From Agarophyton chilense (Eukaryota; Rhodophyta; Florideophyceae; Gracilariales; Gracilariaceae): a stretch of 64,000 nt of DNA. Every line of letters begins with the position of its first letter. Position 1 is the first letter of the stretch. The notes beneath the pieces are model-generated. The model had not been told where the DNA came from and did no database searches. It saw only the letters and a list, made by a program, of their open reading frames with translations. Position numbers and translations under genes: made by a program. Positions 33,695-46,100 of the stretch are shown one piece after another. The stretch is from assembly GCA_030374765.1 (NCBI GenBank), contig JARGXX010000027.1:434001-498000 (forward strand), read 5' to 3'.

Positions 33695-34367
33695 TGTTGA
33701 GGTTTGGTCGACTGTGCCCCCAAGCCCTTTGGAGTGTTGGAAATAGTGGAAAACAAAAAGTGGATTAAAGCATGGGCACTTTTGGGCACCCTCCGCGGAA
33801 AAACGCATATGCGCCTCATCTCAATCTCAACGTGAAACGGCCATCTGATTGGCTACTGCAAATGCCCTCATGCAACGTGGTATGGACAAGTGGTCTGGTT
33901 CTAATGGGGCGTGTTGGGGCTTCGGCCCAAGTGGAGCGATTTGATTGGGCGAGAGCGCTGAATGAGCACGGGCTATGCAGTTGGAGAGAATGTGCGAATG
34001 TGGGCTGGATACGGGGTTTGGCCGTAACAGCCGAATCTGGGCTGCGCGGGGTGGTTGGCACTGGCGCACCACTTTGGATGATTTTTTGAGTTTTTATTTG
34101 ATATGCTTCATGTTTGAAATTGTTATGGTGCGCAACTCCTCGTCGCACAGTGGCAAGGTGTGAGACGTGGGTGACCCGCCGACGGTCAGCACCGGCGGCG
34201 GAAGTGCGTGCGAGGTAGATATAGTTTTCAATGACGGTCGCCAACGATCGAAGTAAATTGTCAAGGCTGACTACCTTCCTTTGTTTCTCTTCTTTTATTT
34301 TTCTCTTCTTCTCGTCTTTTCCCCCTCTTCTTCCTTTTCCTTTACCTAACCTGCGCTCACGTTGTGA
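33695..34367 (+). repeat. B1 5' LTR, 673 bp
   Basis: Runs TGTTGAGG ... CGTTGTGA. It is preceded by AAACCGTACATCT (33,682-33,694), repeated after the array at 59,123-59,135. Confidence 0.95.
33791..33880 (+). promoter_or_regulatory. LTR block shared by copia families A and B (B1 copy)
   Basis: Contains palindrome CGCATATGCG (33,804-33,813), CTCAACGTGAA, and GATTGGCTACTGCAAATG (33,847-33,864), which includes an inverted CCAAT box. The same elements occur in order in family-A LTRs (A3: 38,908-38,917 and 38,951-38,968), although the rest of the two LTRs is largely dissimilar. A promoter or enhancer module is likely. Confidence 0.65.
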
Positions 34368-34381
34368 GGTTATGGGCCCAG
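34368..34381 (+). promoter_or_regulatory. Primer site of B1: initiator tRNA-Met anticodon-arm match
   Basis: GGTTATGGGCCCAG directly follows the LTR. Its complement, CTGGGCCCATAACC, is the anticodon stem-loop of eukaryotic initiator tRNA-Met, with the CAT anticodon in the middle. Drosophila copia and yeast Ty5 are known to prime from such a half-tRNA. Confidence 0.85.
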
Positions 34382-35280
34382 AGCGTCGACTCTTCGCAGA
34401 CGTCACGCTCTACTAACATTTATTTGGATTCAAGAAGATTCCCTACTGCGACAGGTGCGCGATCTACGACTAACGCTCATCTGGATTCAAGAAGTTATTT
34501 TGTTTTGCGACAGGCGTGTACCCTGCGGACTTCCTCCTCGGTGGCGAAAACATATCGCGTTTGTTAGTACCCCCTTGGCACGAGACCGGGAAGTCTGCCA
34601 AATCCTGCTCTCCGTCCGTAGAGTACGGAGGTCGATGAATTGGGCTTGGAAGTGTAGGAGCAACCGTACTACACCGCACGACCGCGCTACTTTCCCGCAA
34701 GAGGCTAGCTTGGGTCAACTGGGGGAAGTGTATCTTGACGACACCCCTCCTTGGGACGCCTCGTAGGGACTAAAAGCGCCGGACTCTGAAGTGCGCAGAG
34801 TTCGGTAGGTAATCAAAGCGTACCTCACCTGGAGAGAGTAACCAGGGTCCAGGGGATCATCCTTTAGGGTAGCGGAGGTAGTTTCTCCCGCCAGTGCGCC
34901 CGCCTACCTCGAGCAAGTCTCGGTAGGTTCAATCAAGAAGTTTCAACCCGAAGTCGAGAAGTTTGTCTGTTCCGGGTACGCCTTCTGCCACTGCCCGTGA
35001 GTATACTCCAAGCGTGGGAGCACCCGAGCTCCGCTTGTGATCGCGTACGAGACGCGTCTCGGTGAGCGTTGCAGGCTACGTCAAAAGTCTCCGCTGTCGT
35101 CCTCGCTGTCGAACGTTTGAGTTGGGATACTCCGTTCGGGCAAGCTCGGCCACGAATTCATCACTGCTCGTGGCCCTTTTCTTAAACTTCCCAAGGCATT
35201 GAGTCCCTCACTCTGCTTCCCTCTACTAATTAATTTCGTTTGGTTCCGTTCTATCTGCTTCGTGGATAACAGACTGAAAT
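34382..35280 (+). other. B1 leader (5' untranslated), about 900 bp
   Basis: No long frame. Holds the leader block shared with family A (34,842-34,934). Confidence 0.7.
34842..34934 (+). ncRNA. Leader block shared by families A and B (B1 copy), hairpin-forming
   Basis: Shares CCAGGGG, CTTTAGGG, GCGG, GCCAGTGCGCCCGC and GTTCAATC, in order, with the family-A leaders. Between the last two lies a hairpin, here CCTACC..GAG-loop-CTC-GGTAGG. In family A it has different bases but still pairs. Other copies: 40,522-40,597, 47,802-47,895 (minus), 53,903-53,995 and 61,358-61,433 (minus). Possibly a packaging, translation or primer-related RNA structure. Confidence 0.55.
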
Positions 35281-38200
35281 ATGTCGGACACGGAAATGGA
35301 ATCCGAAAGTACTACCGGGATGAAAATCCCTCGTTTTCATGGAAGGCGTGGTGATGATTATGCCCTATGGCGCCATCGCTTTCGTGCTGCATGCCGTGTT
35401 AAAGGTGTGTGGAACGTTGTGGAATCCGATTCTGCGTATTCAGCAACTACTGAAGCAACATCGGATACCGCTATTGATAGCGCTCGAGTTGTCGCCAAGC
35501 GCGAGAAGGCATGTGGAATCATAATATGCGCCTTGGGTGATGCGCCACTTCGTGTGGTCATGGATGTCGACGACGACCCGGCGCGCATGCTCGCATTACT
35601 TGATGCACGGTATGCGTCCAATCGTACTGTATCCAGAATTGCTGTGCAGACTCAACTATTCCGTATGGGATACAATGGTCAGAATATGTCAGGCTATGTG
35701 GACCAGTACACGGCGTTATTTGCTCAGTTAGAGCGCATGGGGAAGGATGCGTCAGTACCGGAGTCGCACAAAGCTCCCATGTTACTTGCTTCTATTGATC
35801 CCAATTGCACACTGGAGTCTACTGCTGCAGCTCTTCGAACCAAGAATATCGCTGAGCTTACATGGGACTACGTGGCCACGACCCTCATAGATGAATACAA
35901 CGCGAAACAGGTGTCTGCAAGGCCGTCTGGACGTAGTTCACGTCGCAAGAAGAAGGGCAGGAAAAAATCTGGTCGACATTCTGAATCGACGAATCGTACC
36001 GGCAGTAGTGCAAACAACGAAGATGAGGAGTCTGATGGTCACTCCGACATTGAGTCTACTGCTCGTGCACTTGCTGCCGCCTTGAGATCGTCATCATTTG
36101 ATCGTTCTGGATCGAGCAATGGACATCATTGCGACTTCTGTGATCGCGATGGACACACACAAGATCGTTGCTTTATGAATCCGGACAACCCGGACAACCA
36201 CTTGCCGCAGAGTATCCTCGATAAACTGTCGCCACAACCCAAGCGAATGGGTGGCAGTAGTGGTAGAAGCGCCTCGAGCAAGTCTTCTGGAAAGTCTGGA
36301 AAAATCGAAATTGCTGGTGCAACTGTGGAAAGGACCACTATAGTTCCGCCGAATGACCTGAGTACCTACGCAGACAGCGGTGCGACAGTACATTGCTTCC
36401 ATTCTGTTTGTGCGTTCGTGCCCGGTTCACTTGAACCTTGCGACGAAAGGACAGTGATGCTTGCCGATAACACATCTGTTGTATCTAAACAACGCGGAGA
36501 GGTGATCATTCCTTTGGACAATGCGAACATACGTCTGAGTGATGCCCTACTGACCCCCGCTCTGGGATACAACTTGGCTTCAACCGGGTGTTTGGCCGAC
36601 AAAGGTATTGAGTCGCTCTTCGGTCGTCATAGTGTACGTTTGACGCTAGAGTCAAATGGTTTTGAGGTGGGCATTGGTGATCGTGACAAGGTATCTCGCA
36701 TGTACACACTGCCTCAACCTTTAGGGCATGCTGGTGTGGAACTTGCGCTTTCGACAAAGTCTACGGAGACTCAACTTTGGCACCGACGACTGGCTCACAT
36801 CAACCAACGTGATCTGCAACATGTACACAAGTACGCAGATGGAGTGCCGCACTTGTGTGACATGGAGGAGGTATGCCGAGCATGTCGACTTGGCAAGGCT
36901 CATAAGCTTCCGTTCCCAGGTCACTTTGAACATGCATCCGCGGTTGGTGACATTGTGCACTCGGATATTGTAGGTCTTCTGGAAAAGTCTTTTCCGGACA
37001 AGTTTCAATATGCATGTACATTCCTCGATGATCACTCACGGTATGTGTTCCTAGGTCTGGTGATCCGTCGCAGTGCTCTTAGTGATGTGTTTGTGGGTAT
37101 TGCGGCAAAATTTAAGCAGCTTGGAGGAGTGCATATCAAAAGTTTGCACTCGGACGGTGCAGAAGAATATATTGCCCTGCAAGAGAACTTGGCAGCAGGA
37201 CATGGCCTCACTTCTTTCTCTGCTCCATACACCCCCGAACACAACGCTATAGCTGAGCGCATCAATCGTACCATGGTGGAAGCTGCTCGATCGTTGCTGA
37301 TCCAAGCCGATCTACCAGAATGTTTGTTGCCATATGCGCTGAAACATGTTATCTTTGTGCGTAATCGAGTGCAACATTCTACTGTTAACAACAGTCCCTA
37401 CTTTCTGGTAACTGGAAATAAACCTTTGTTGAAGCACGTGCGTGTGTTTGGATGCACTGCATTCGTGCTAAGGACTCCGCGTGGACCCAAGTTTGAGTCT
37501 CGTGCACTTGAGGGAGTGTACTTGGAGACTCTTGAGCATGGTGTGTACAAGGTACTCGTCGTTGATAATGACGGTACTCCGCGTATTATTGAGTCACGAC
37601 ATGTTACTTTTGATGAATCCAAGTTCCCTGGCGCATCATCTCTTGCCAACTACATGGATGATGAAAGTGCGTCAGATGCTGACTATAGCTCTGATATGGG
37701 ATTATGTGATAGCATTGATGACGAATCGGATACCTTCTCCGTCGATAATGTTGAGGAGGAGGTGGTTCATGACGGATCCTCGCACCTGATTCCAGCACTC
37801 AGGCAGTCGGAGTCAGACTCCGGCAGCAATGAAGACGATGCACAGGATTCCGAAAGTGATGACGAAAGTGCTGCTGATGACCTTGATACATCTGCCAACG
37901 CTGATACGGAACCACGCTACCTGCGGCGCACGCGCCGTCAACCTCTGAGGTGGTTCATGGCAGGGTCTGCTCACTGTACATCGCAAGTCAAAGTCACTAC
38001 TAGTGATGAGCCCTCACTCAAAGAGGCAATGTCGGCCAGTGCGGAGGAGCGTACCATGTGGCAAGCAGCCGTCGATGAAGAGTTTTCATCATTGGAGTCG
38101 AAGCAAACTTGGAAACCTGATGACTCTCCTGCTTCACAACCACTACCAACTCACGTCATACTGAAGGTAAAGCGCAATGCTGATGGGTCAGTTGAACGTT

Positions 38201-38824
38201 TTAAGGCTCGTGTTGTAGCCGGTGGAAACCACCAAACATATGGTCAGGACTACATGGAGACTTATGCACCAGTTGTTTCGTTCTCTTTGGTTCGCATATT
38301 CTTGTATCTGACGTTATGCTTGCGCATGTATGTGGTACAGGTGGATGTGAAGACTGCGTTTCTCAATGGCGAACTTGAGGAAGATGTGTGGATCATGTCA
38401 CCTCGAGGTATACCTGGCGTGACTTCACGATGCTTCAAATTGCTCAAGGCTATCTATAGACTGAAGCAAGCGCACTTGGCATGGCACAACAAACTATGCA
38501 AGGATATGAAAAGCATATGTTTTGAAGAGTTACCGAGTGCACCTTGCGTGTTTCGCCGCCAAAACGAGAGCAATGAGGATGCGTTCGTGCTAGTTTATGT
38601 GGATGACTTGCTATTATTCACAACTTCTGCCATGGAACGTGATGCGATTTTGGAGGAGCTTAAGTCGTTTTACGAGCTGCGTGTGGCGGACGAAGTGAAC
38701 TTGTACCTTGGCGTTGAATTCAAATGGACTTTAGATTCAGATGGTCGACCTGTGTCGCTTGGTCAGTCACAGTACACGGAAAGCGTGTTGCGCCGTTTCG
38801 GGTTTCAGCGATCCAAGCCGGCAT
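35281..38824 (+). CDS. gag-pol: B1 gag-pol, main part (fossil, interrupted by A3)
   Basis: Begins at ATG MSDTEMESES. Gag, then CCHC knuckle CDFCDRDGHTQDRC, protease YADSGATVHC, integrase zinc segment (HRRLAHIN ... CRACRLGK) and D-D-E core (HSDIVG, HSDGAEEY, TPEHNAIAER), an acidic linker, then RT up to the palm and thumb (VDVKTAFLNGEL, YVDDLLLF). The RNase H end continues at 52,010-52,761 beyond A3. Confidence 0.93.
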
Positions 38825-39512
38825 TGTTGGCTGTTGACCCTGTGCTGTCACTGAAAACCAAAAGTGCAGGGGAGCATGGGCTGTTTTGGAGGGTGCCTCT
38901 GGAAAAGCGCATATGCGTGTCAGTCGGATCTCAACGTGAACTCGGGATGTGATTGGCTACTGCAAATGTGCACATGCAATGCGGTGTGTACAAGTGGTAT
39001 GGCACTATTGGGTTTGTCTGGTGTACACGTGTGTACGGGGTCTACTTGTACTACTGTGCACGCTGTTCAATATGTCCAGCTGGTGTACTATGAACACATC
39101 TCACAAGGTGTAACGAATGTACTTGGAGAAGAGACGTGACATGTGTATTACAGGAGACTTGGTGTACTGTGCTGGAACGTGAATGTGTATGGAGGCGGAT
39201 TGCAAGTAGTGTGTGCTGGCATATTGAATTTGTGCACACGTCAGTGTAATTATGGGCTGTGCACTGTATATTGCCTTGTTGTGCGCTGCAATGAACATTG
39301 ACTAGGGTTAATGTCATGCTTGAATATGATTGGTAGTATTGAGTGTCCCTGCTTTGTAGTCTAGGGTTTACTTTGAGTTGGAGTCTAGACAGCTGACGTT
39401 TTGAAGTAGTATATAAGTGAAAGTTTGAGCGCCTCCAAGTAAATCCAAGCCAGAGCTGGCGAACTTCCTTTTCATTCCCTCAACCTTTCCTTCAGCTTTT
39501 CCCTTTCCATCA
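38825..39512 (+). repeat. A3 5' LTR, 688 bp, with TATA box
   Basis: Runs TGTTGGCTG ... CTTTCCATCA. TATATAAG at 39,410-39,417 lies about 100 bp before the LTR end, placing transcription start near 39,440 and making U3 about 90% of the LTR. The shared A/B promoter block is at 38,898-38,985. Confidence 0.95.
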
Positions 39513-39526
39513 GGTTATGGGCCCAG
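39513..39526 (+). promoter_or_regulatory. Primer site of A3: initiator tRNA-Met anticodon-arm match
   Basis: GGTTATGGGCCCAG directly after the LTR, identical to the family-B site. It complements the anticodon arm rather than the 3' end of initiator tRNA-Met. Confidence 0.85.
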
Positions 39527-40714
39527 CCCCGCTGACCTCTGCCGTCTAGTTCGTCTCTCGCCGCTCTCCCGCACCGCCGTTCACCCGTTTCGCTGTTCTA
39601 TTCTCTTCGTTTCCGCCGTAGTAGCCGTTTCGTCGGGTGTGTGACCGTATCGTGGGTTGGTGTTGGTATTTTCTTTCGGTCTTGCGTTACTCCCTGAGGG
39701 CGTTGTGGTGGTAGTGGTTGGACGTTATTATCGTGATTGTGTTTGGGTGCTCGTTGTTGCCCGTGTTTGTCGATCGCTATCCGTTTCGTTTGGTCTCCCT
39801 CTCTTTCGTTGTTTTGTGGATCCCTGCGTCGTGTTGCAGGTTCTGATCTGAGAGGTTGAGGACCGTGTTTGTTGAAGTCTGGGCCTGGAGTTCTTGGCTC
39901 AGCGTTCGTGTGTGTTTGTGTGTTTGGTCTGCATCTTTGCCTGTGCGACGAGCGGTTGATCCGAGGTACTTTGGGTGATTCCTTGTACTCGGGGACGTTA
40001 GCCTGGCGGCTTGAACCAAAGCAGGTGTACTGTCAAGCGGGTTCCCCACTGGTCCTTTTAGGGCGGATAACAGTGACGGTCGAAAGATCTGGTTGAACTT
40101 TGCGGGTGCATTTGTGGACGGGGTGCCGTGGCGCACTGCATTTGGCTGGTTGTTTGACTTTGTGTGTGAGCCCGACCTTTGTGGTTGGGCACTTGGACTG
40201 TTGTGAACAGCATCCATAAGGAGCTTTTGATCCGCAGTACGCGGGGAGGCGACGTTTCGAAGGCTGACCTCCTTTCCAGGATCAGGCCGCGTGCGATCTT
40301 CATTGATTGCTTGTTAGAAGCGTATCTTGGTGTTGAAGTAGCTTCGGTTTCGAGGTCGCGCTAGTTCTTGAAAGAGGCCAGAGAGCGTCAACTTGCTGAA
40401 GGCATATCTTCGGTCATTAACCATCCTCTGGAAGCCTCGTAAGGAGCAACGCGCCTTCTCCTTTTGACGTGGGAGGAGGTAGACTGCAGAAAACCGTTAT
40501 CTACCCAGAAGAGCTCTGGGGGCCAGGGGTCCGACCTTTAGGGACGCGGGTATAGGAAGCCCTGCCAGTGCGCCCGCAGACTATTGTCTGTTCAATCTTG
40601 AAGACTTATTTGTTGTTTGTTGTTTTTTCTTTGTTGTTGTTGTCTGTTGTTGTTGTTCACTTGTCTGTTGCTGTCAAGTCATCTATCTCGGCCTCTTGTG
40701 ACACTTTGCACATC
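39527..40714 (+). other. A3 leader, about 1.2 kb, with shared hairpin block and TTG tract
   Basis: Non-coding leader. The block shared with family B is at 40,522-40,597, with hairpin CAGAC-TATT-GTCTG. A TTG-rich tract (about 40,606-40,676) lies just before the gag ATG. Confidence 0.65.
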
Positions 40715-42487
40715 ATGGATTCGTTCAGTTGGGTGAAAATCGAAAAGCTGGTTGAGGATAACTTCCACGTATGGAAGCAGAAGATTGAGCTGCTGCTTGC
40801 ACTCAAGGACCTCGACGGTCACCTCGACTCTGTTAGACCCACTGACGAAGATGAGCTGTCGACTTGGAAAAAGAAAGATGCCAAGGCCAGAGCTATTATT
40901 GGTCTCACACTCAGTGATGAGCATTTAGATCATGTGCGGGACGCCGACAACGCTGCCGATATGTGGAAAGCCATTTGCGATGTGTTCCAACGCAAGACTC
41001 TGCTCAACAAAATCAACGCTCGACGGTCCTTCTACTCTGCCAAGATGCGTGATGATGAGAAAATGCTACAGTTCATCAACCGTGTACGTCATCTGGCATC
41101 GGACTTGAAGTTTATGGACGTTGTTGTTGAGGAGGAGGACATCGCTATGGCCATCCTATGCGGACTTCCGGAAAGATTCGAGCACCTCATCGTGGCAATT
41201 GATACCACGATTGGCGATCGTCAACTCACTCTAGAGTTTGTGAAGAGTCGTCTGCTGCAAGAAGAGCAGCGAATGAACGATCGTGCCAAGGAGGATCCTG
41301 GTGGAAGTGAGGCAGCTTTGGTTGGCAGGCAGTCGCGATGGAAGAAAATCGAGTGTCATTATTGTCATAAGAAGGGTCATATCCAGAGGAACTGTTTCAA
41401 GAAGCAACGTGATGGGGCTAACATGAATCAGGTCGATGCTGCTCACCCAACTGTCAATACTGAGCTCAGCGATGAGCGAGGTACGGGTGGCAACGACTCT
41501 GACTTTGTATGTCTCATTGCTACTGGCTCTGATAAAGCCACGAACAGTGACTGGATTGTTGACTCTGGTGCTACTGCCCACATGACTTTTGACGAATCCA
41601 TGTTCCAAACATATGATAGTAAGGTGTCTTCTGGCGTTAGCATCGGTAATGATTCCAAACTAGAGTCTGTTGGTCACGGTAGTGTGGAGCTTGATCTGAT
41701 TGTGGAAGGGTCCAAACGAAAGTGCCAGCTGAAGCAAGTTGTTCATGTACCGAATTTAAGGTACCATTTGCTTTCTGTATCGGCGATTTGTGATGTGGGG
41801 TGCAAAGTAGTGTTTGAAAAAGAGAAGGTATGTGTATACAAGGGGTTAAAAGTGGTTGCCGTGAGGCGCCGCGTCAAAGGCCTATACTACCTTTGCACTG
41901 CTGCACACCAGTGTACAGATGTAAACAGAGCACTTGTGTCGGACTTGTCACTATGGCATGCTCGAATGGCTCATGTGAATGTGGATGGTATCAAGCATAT
42001 GGCTCGAAACAAGGTTGTGTCAGGGCTCAATGTAGACGTTGCGCAGGATTCAGATGTGTGTGGCTCATGTGTAATAGGAAAAGCAACCCGTGCTCCGACT
42101 CCCAAGCAAGGGGGGGAACGAGCAAAACACGTACTGGAACTTGTTCACTCCGATGTGCAGTAAGTGTGAAATCCTTGGGAGGCTCGCACTACTTCGTCAC
42201 ATTCATCGATGATCACAGTCGTTTCTGCTTCTTCTACATGCTCAAAACTAAGGATGAGGTGTTCCAGATGTTCCTAAGGTGGCTCAAGTTTGTTCAAAAC
42301 CAAACTGGCAGACAAGTGAAAACCATCACCGCACGTGAGAGTGTGCTCAAAGCATTGCGCACTGACAACGGTGGTGAATATCTGTCACATCGTTTTACCA
42401 AAGAACTTGAACGTCACGGTATTGAGCATCAGCGAACTGTGCCTTACAATCCTCAGCAGAATGGACTTGCCGAACGGTTCAACCGCA
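40715..42487 (+). CDS. gag-pol: A3 gag, protease and first part of integrase (fossil)
   Basis: Starts MDSFSWVKIEKLVEDNFHVWK, a UBN2/copia-type gag N-terminus. Zinc knuckle CHYCHKKGHIQRNC, protease WIVDSGATAHMTFD, GAG-pre-integrase (LWHARMAHVN ... CGSCVIGKATRAP), then the integrase core (VTFIDDHSRFCFFY, LRTDNGGEYLSH, NPQQNGLAERFNR). The rest of integrase and RT-RNase H lie beyond B2. Confidence 0.92.
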
Positions 42488-43160
42488 TCACAACGTGAGC
42501 GCAGGTTAGGTAAAGGAAAAGGAAGAAGAGGGGGAAAAGACGAGAAGAAGAGAAAAATAAAAGAAGAGAAACAAAGGAAGGTAGTCAGCCTTCACAATTT
42601 ACTTCGATCGTTGGCGACCGTCATTGAAAACTATATCTACCTCGCACGCAGTTCCGCCGCCGGTGCTGACCGTCGGCGGGTGATCCACGTCTCACACCTT
42701 GCCACTGTGCGACGAGGAGTTGCGCGCCAAAACAATTTCAAACATGAAGCATATCAAATAAAAACTCAAAAAATCATCCAAAGTGGTGCGCCAGTGCCAA
42801 CCACCCCGCGCAGCCCAGATTCGGCTGTTACGGCCAAACCCCGTATCCAGCCCACATTCGCACATTCTCTCCAACTGCATAGCCCGTGCTCATTCAGCGC
42901 TCTCGTCCAATCAAATCGCTCCACTTGGGCCGAAGCCCCAACACGCCCCATTAGAACCAGACCACTTGTCCATACCACGTTGCATGAGGGCATTTGCAGT
43001 AGCCAATCAGATGGCCGTTTCACGTTGAGATTGAGATGAGGCGCATATGCGTTTTTCCGCGGAGGGTGCCCAAAAGTGCCCATGCTTAAATCCACTTTTT
43101 GTTTTCCACTATTTCCAACACTCCAAAGGGCTTGGGGGCACAGTCGACCAAACCTCAACA
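42488..43160 (-). repeat. B2 3' LTR (left), 673 bp
   Basis: TCACAACG ... CCTCAACA on the plus strand. Appears identical to 48,370-49,042. Confidence 0.95.
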
Positions 43161-46100
43161 CTCCTCCTCGACTGGTCGGCCAAGTCCAACACGGTCCACG
43201 TTATTGTTGTGAAGACCTGGGCCAAGTGGTTTAGTTAAGAAGTCCGCATCATTGTCTTCACTTGGAACGTACGTCACATTGATGTGACTATCCTTGACTA
43301 GTTCCCGAACGAAGTGCAACTTAACGTCAATGTGCTTAGCGCGACCCGACGGACAGCGTTCACCAGTTGCCCAGTCAATGGCGCACTGGTTGTCCGAACG
43401 AATGGGCACAGCACCTTGCACTTTCCATCCAATCTCCTTAAGCACACGCTTCAACCAAATGACCTCCTGACACGCAAGCGTCAAAGCATAATACTCGGCC
43501 TCGCCGGTAGACAACGCCACCGAAGCCTGTTTTCTTGCGCCCCACATACATGTCGCTTTGCCAAGCTTCAGTAAGAAACCAGACATTGACTTGCGATCAC
43601 GGGTGTCCGCAGCGTAGTCAGAGTCAACGTACGCCTCCAGTTTCACCATGCCAGAGTGATAGTGCACACCATGTTCAGTTGTACCGCGAAGGTAACGAAG
43701 AACCCGCTTTGCTGCCTTGTGACAGTAGGCCGTGGGCGATTTCTGAAAACGAGCCAAGATTAGGACGGGTGCTAATATATCCAACCGAGTTCTCAGTGCC
43801 AAATACAAAAGCGATCCAATGATCTGCTGGTACAGCTGAGTATCCTGGATGGATTTGTCTTTCTCAGATGTCCACCCGGTAAAAAAAGATTCTACCATAG
43901 GGGTGCATGCCGGCTTGGATCGCTGAAACCCGAAACGGCGCAACACGCTTTCCGTGTACAGTGACTGACCAAGATACAGCGACACAGGTCGACCATCTGA
44001 ATCTAAAGTCCATTTGAATTCAACGCCGAGGTACAAGTTCACTTCGTCCGCCACACGCAGCTCGTAAAACGACTTAAGCTCCTCCAAAATCGCATCACGT
44101 TCCATGGCAGAAGTTGTGAATATTAGCAAGTCATCCACATAAACTAGCACGAACGCATCCTCATTGCTCTCGTTTTGGCGGCGAAACACGCAAGGTGCAC
44201 TCGGTAACTCTTCAAAACATATGCTTTTCATATCCTCGCATAGTTTGTTGTGCCATGCCAAGTGCGCTTGCTTCAGTCCATAGATAGCCTTGAGCAATTT
44301 GAAGCATCGTGAAGTCACGCCAGGTATACCTCGAGGTGACATGATCCACACATCTTCCTCAAGTTCGCCATTGAGAAACGCAGTCTTCACATCCACCTGT
44401 ACCACATACATGCGCAAGCATAACGTCAGATACAAGAATATGCGAACCAAAGAGAACGAAACAACTGGTGCATAAGTCTCCATGTAGTCCTGACCATATG
44501 TTTGGTGGTTTCCACCGGCTACAACACGAGCCTTAAATCGTTCAACTGACCCATCAGCATTGCGCTTTACCTTCAGTATGACGTGAGTTGGTAGTGGTTG
44601 TGAAGCAGGAGAGTCATCAGGTTTCCAAGTTTGCTTCGACTCCAATGATGAAAACTCTTCATCGACGGCTGCTTGCCACATGGTACGCTCCTCCGCACTG
44701 GCGGACATTGCCTCCTTGAGTGAGGGCTCATCACTAGTAGTGACTTTGACTTGCGATGTACAGTGAGCAGACCCTGCCATGAACCACCTCAGAGGTTGAC
44801 GGCGCGTGCGCCGCGGGTAGCGTGGTTCCGTATCAGCGTTGGCAGATGTATCAAGGTCATCAGCAGCACTTTCGTCATCACTTTCGGAATCCTGTGCATC
44901 GTCTTCATTGCTGCAGGAGTCTGACTCCGACTGCCTGAGTGCTGGAATCAGGTGCGAGGATCCGTCATGAACCACCTCCTCCTCAACATTATCGACGGAG
45001 AAGGTATCCGATTCGTCATCAATGCTATCACATAATTCCATATCAGAGCTATAGTCAGCATCTGACGCATTTTCATCATCCATGTAGTTGGCAAGAGATG
45101 ATGCGCCAGGGAACTTGGATTCATCAAAAGTAACATGTCGTGACTCAATAATACGCGGAGTACCGTCATTATCAACGACGAGTACCTTGTACACACCATG
45201 CTCAAGAGTCTCCAAGTACACTCCCTCAAGTGCACGAGACTCGAACTTGGGTCCACGCGGAGTCCTTAGCACGAATGCAGTGCATCCAAACACACGCACG
45301 TGCTTCAACAAAGGTTTATTTCCAGTTACCAGAAAGTAGGGACTGTTGTTAACAGTAGAATGTTGCACTCGATTACGCACAAAGATAACATGTTTCAGCG
45401 CATATGGCCACAAACATTCTGGTAGATCGGCTTGGATCAGCAACGATCGAGCAGCTTCCACCATGGTACGATTGATGCGCTCAGCTATAGCGTTGTGTTC
45501 GGGGGTGTATGGAGCAGAGAAAGAAGTGAGGCCATGTTCTGCTGCCAAGTTCTCTTGCAGGGCAATATATTCTTCTGCACCGTCCGAGTGCAAACTTTTG
45601 ATATGCACTCCTCCAAGCTGCTTAAACTTTGCCGCAATACCCACAAACACATCACTAAGAGCACTGCGATGGATCACCAGACCTAGGAACACATACCGTG
45701 AGTGATCATCGAGGAATGTACATGCATATTGAAACTTTTCCGGAAAAGACTTTTCCAGAGGACCTACAATATCCGAGTGCACAATGTCACCAACCGCGGA
45801 TGCATGTTCAAAGTGACCTGGGAACGGAAGCTTATGAGCTTTGCCAAGTCGACATGCTCGGCATACCTCCTCCATGTCACACAAGTGCGGCACTCCATCT
45901 GCGTACTTGTGTACATGTTGCAGATCACGTTGGTTGATGTGAGCCAGTCGTCGGTGCCACAGTTGAGTCTCCGTAGACTTAGTCGAAAGCGCAAGTTCCA
46001 CACCAGCATGCCCTAAAGGTTGAGGCAGTGTGTACATGCGAGATACCTTGTCACGATCACCAATGCCCACCTCAAAACCATTTGACTCTAGCGTCAAACG

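Noticed and set aside
38864-39139. 91-codon frame repeated at 51,356 and, reversed, at 31,445
   Set aside because: Entirely within family-A LTRs; chance frames in U3 and not conserved as protein between LTR subtypes.
40568-40714. Hydrophobic in-frame extension before family-A gag, looking like a signal peptide
   Set aside because: It comes from a TTG-rich leader tract and has no ATG; the known type of gag start (MDSFSW) is at 40,715. Both A copies keep the frame, but a leader repeat explains it.
42766-43161. 131-codon frame repeated at 48,648-49,043, 52,755-53,150 and 58,449-58,844
   Set aside because: These lie wholly inside family-B LTRs and have no protein features; they repeat because the LTR repeats.
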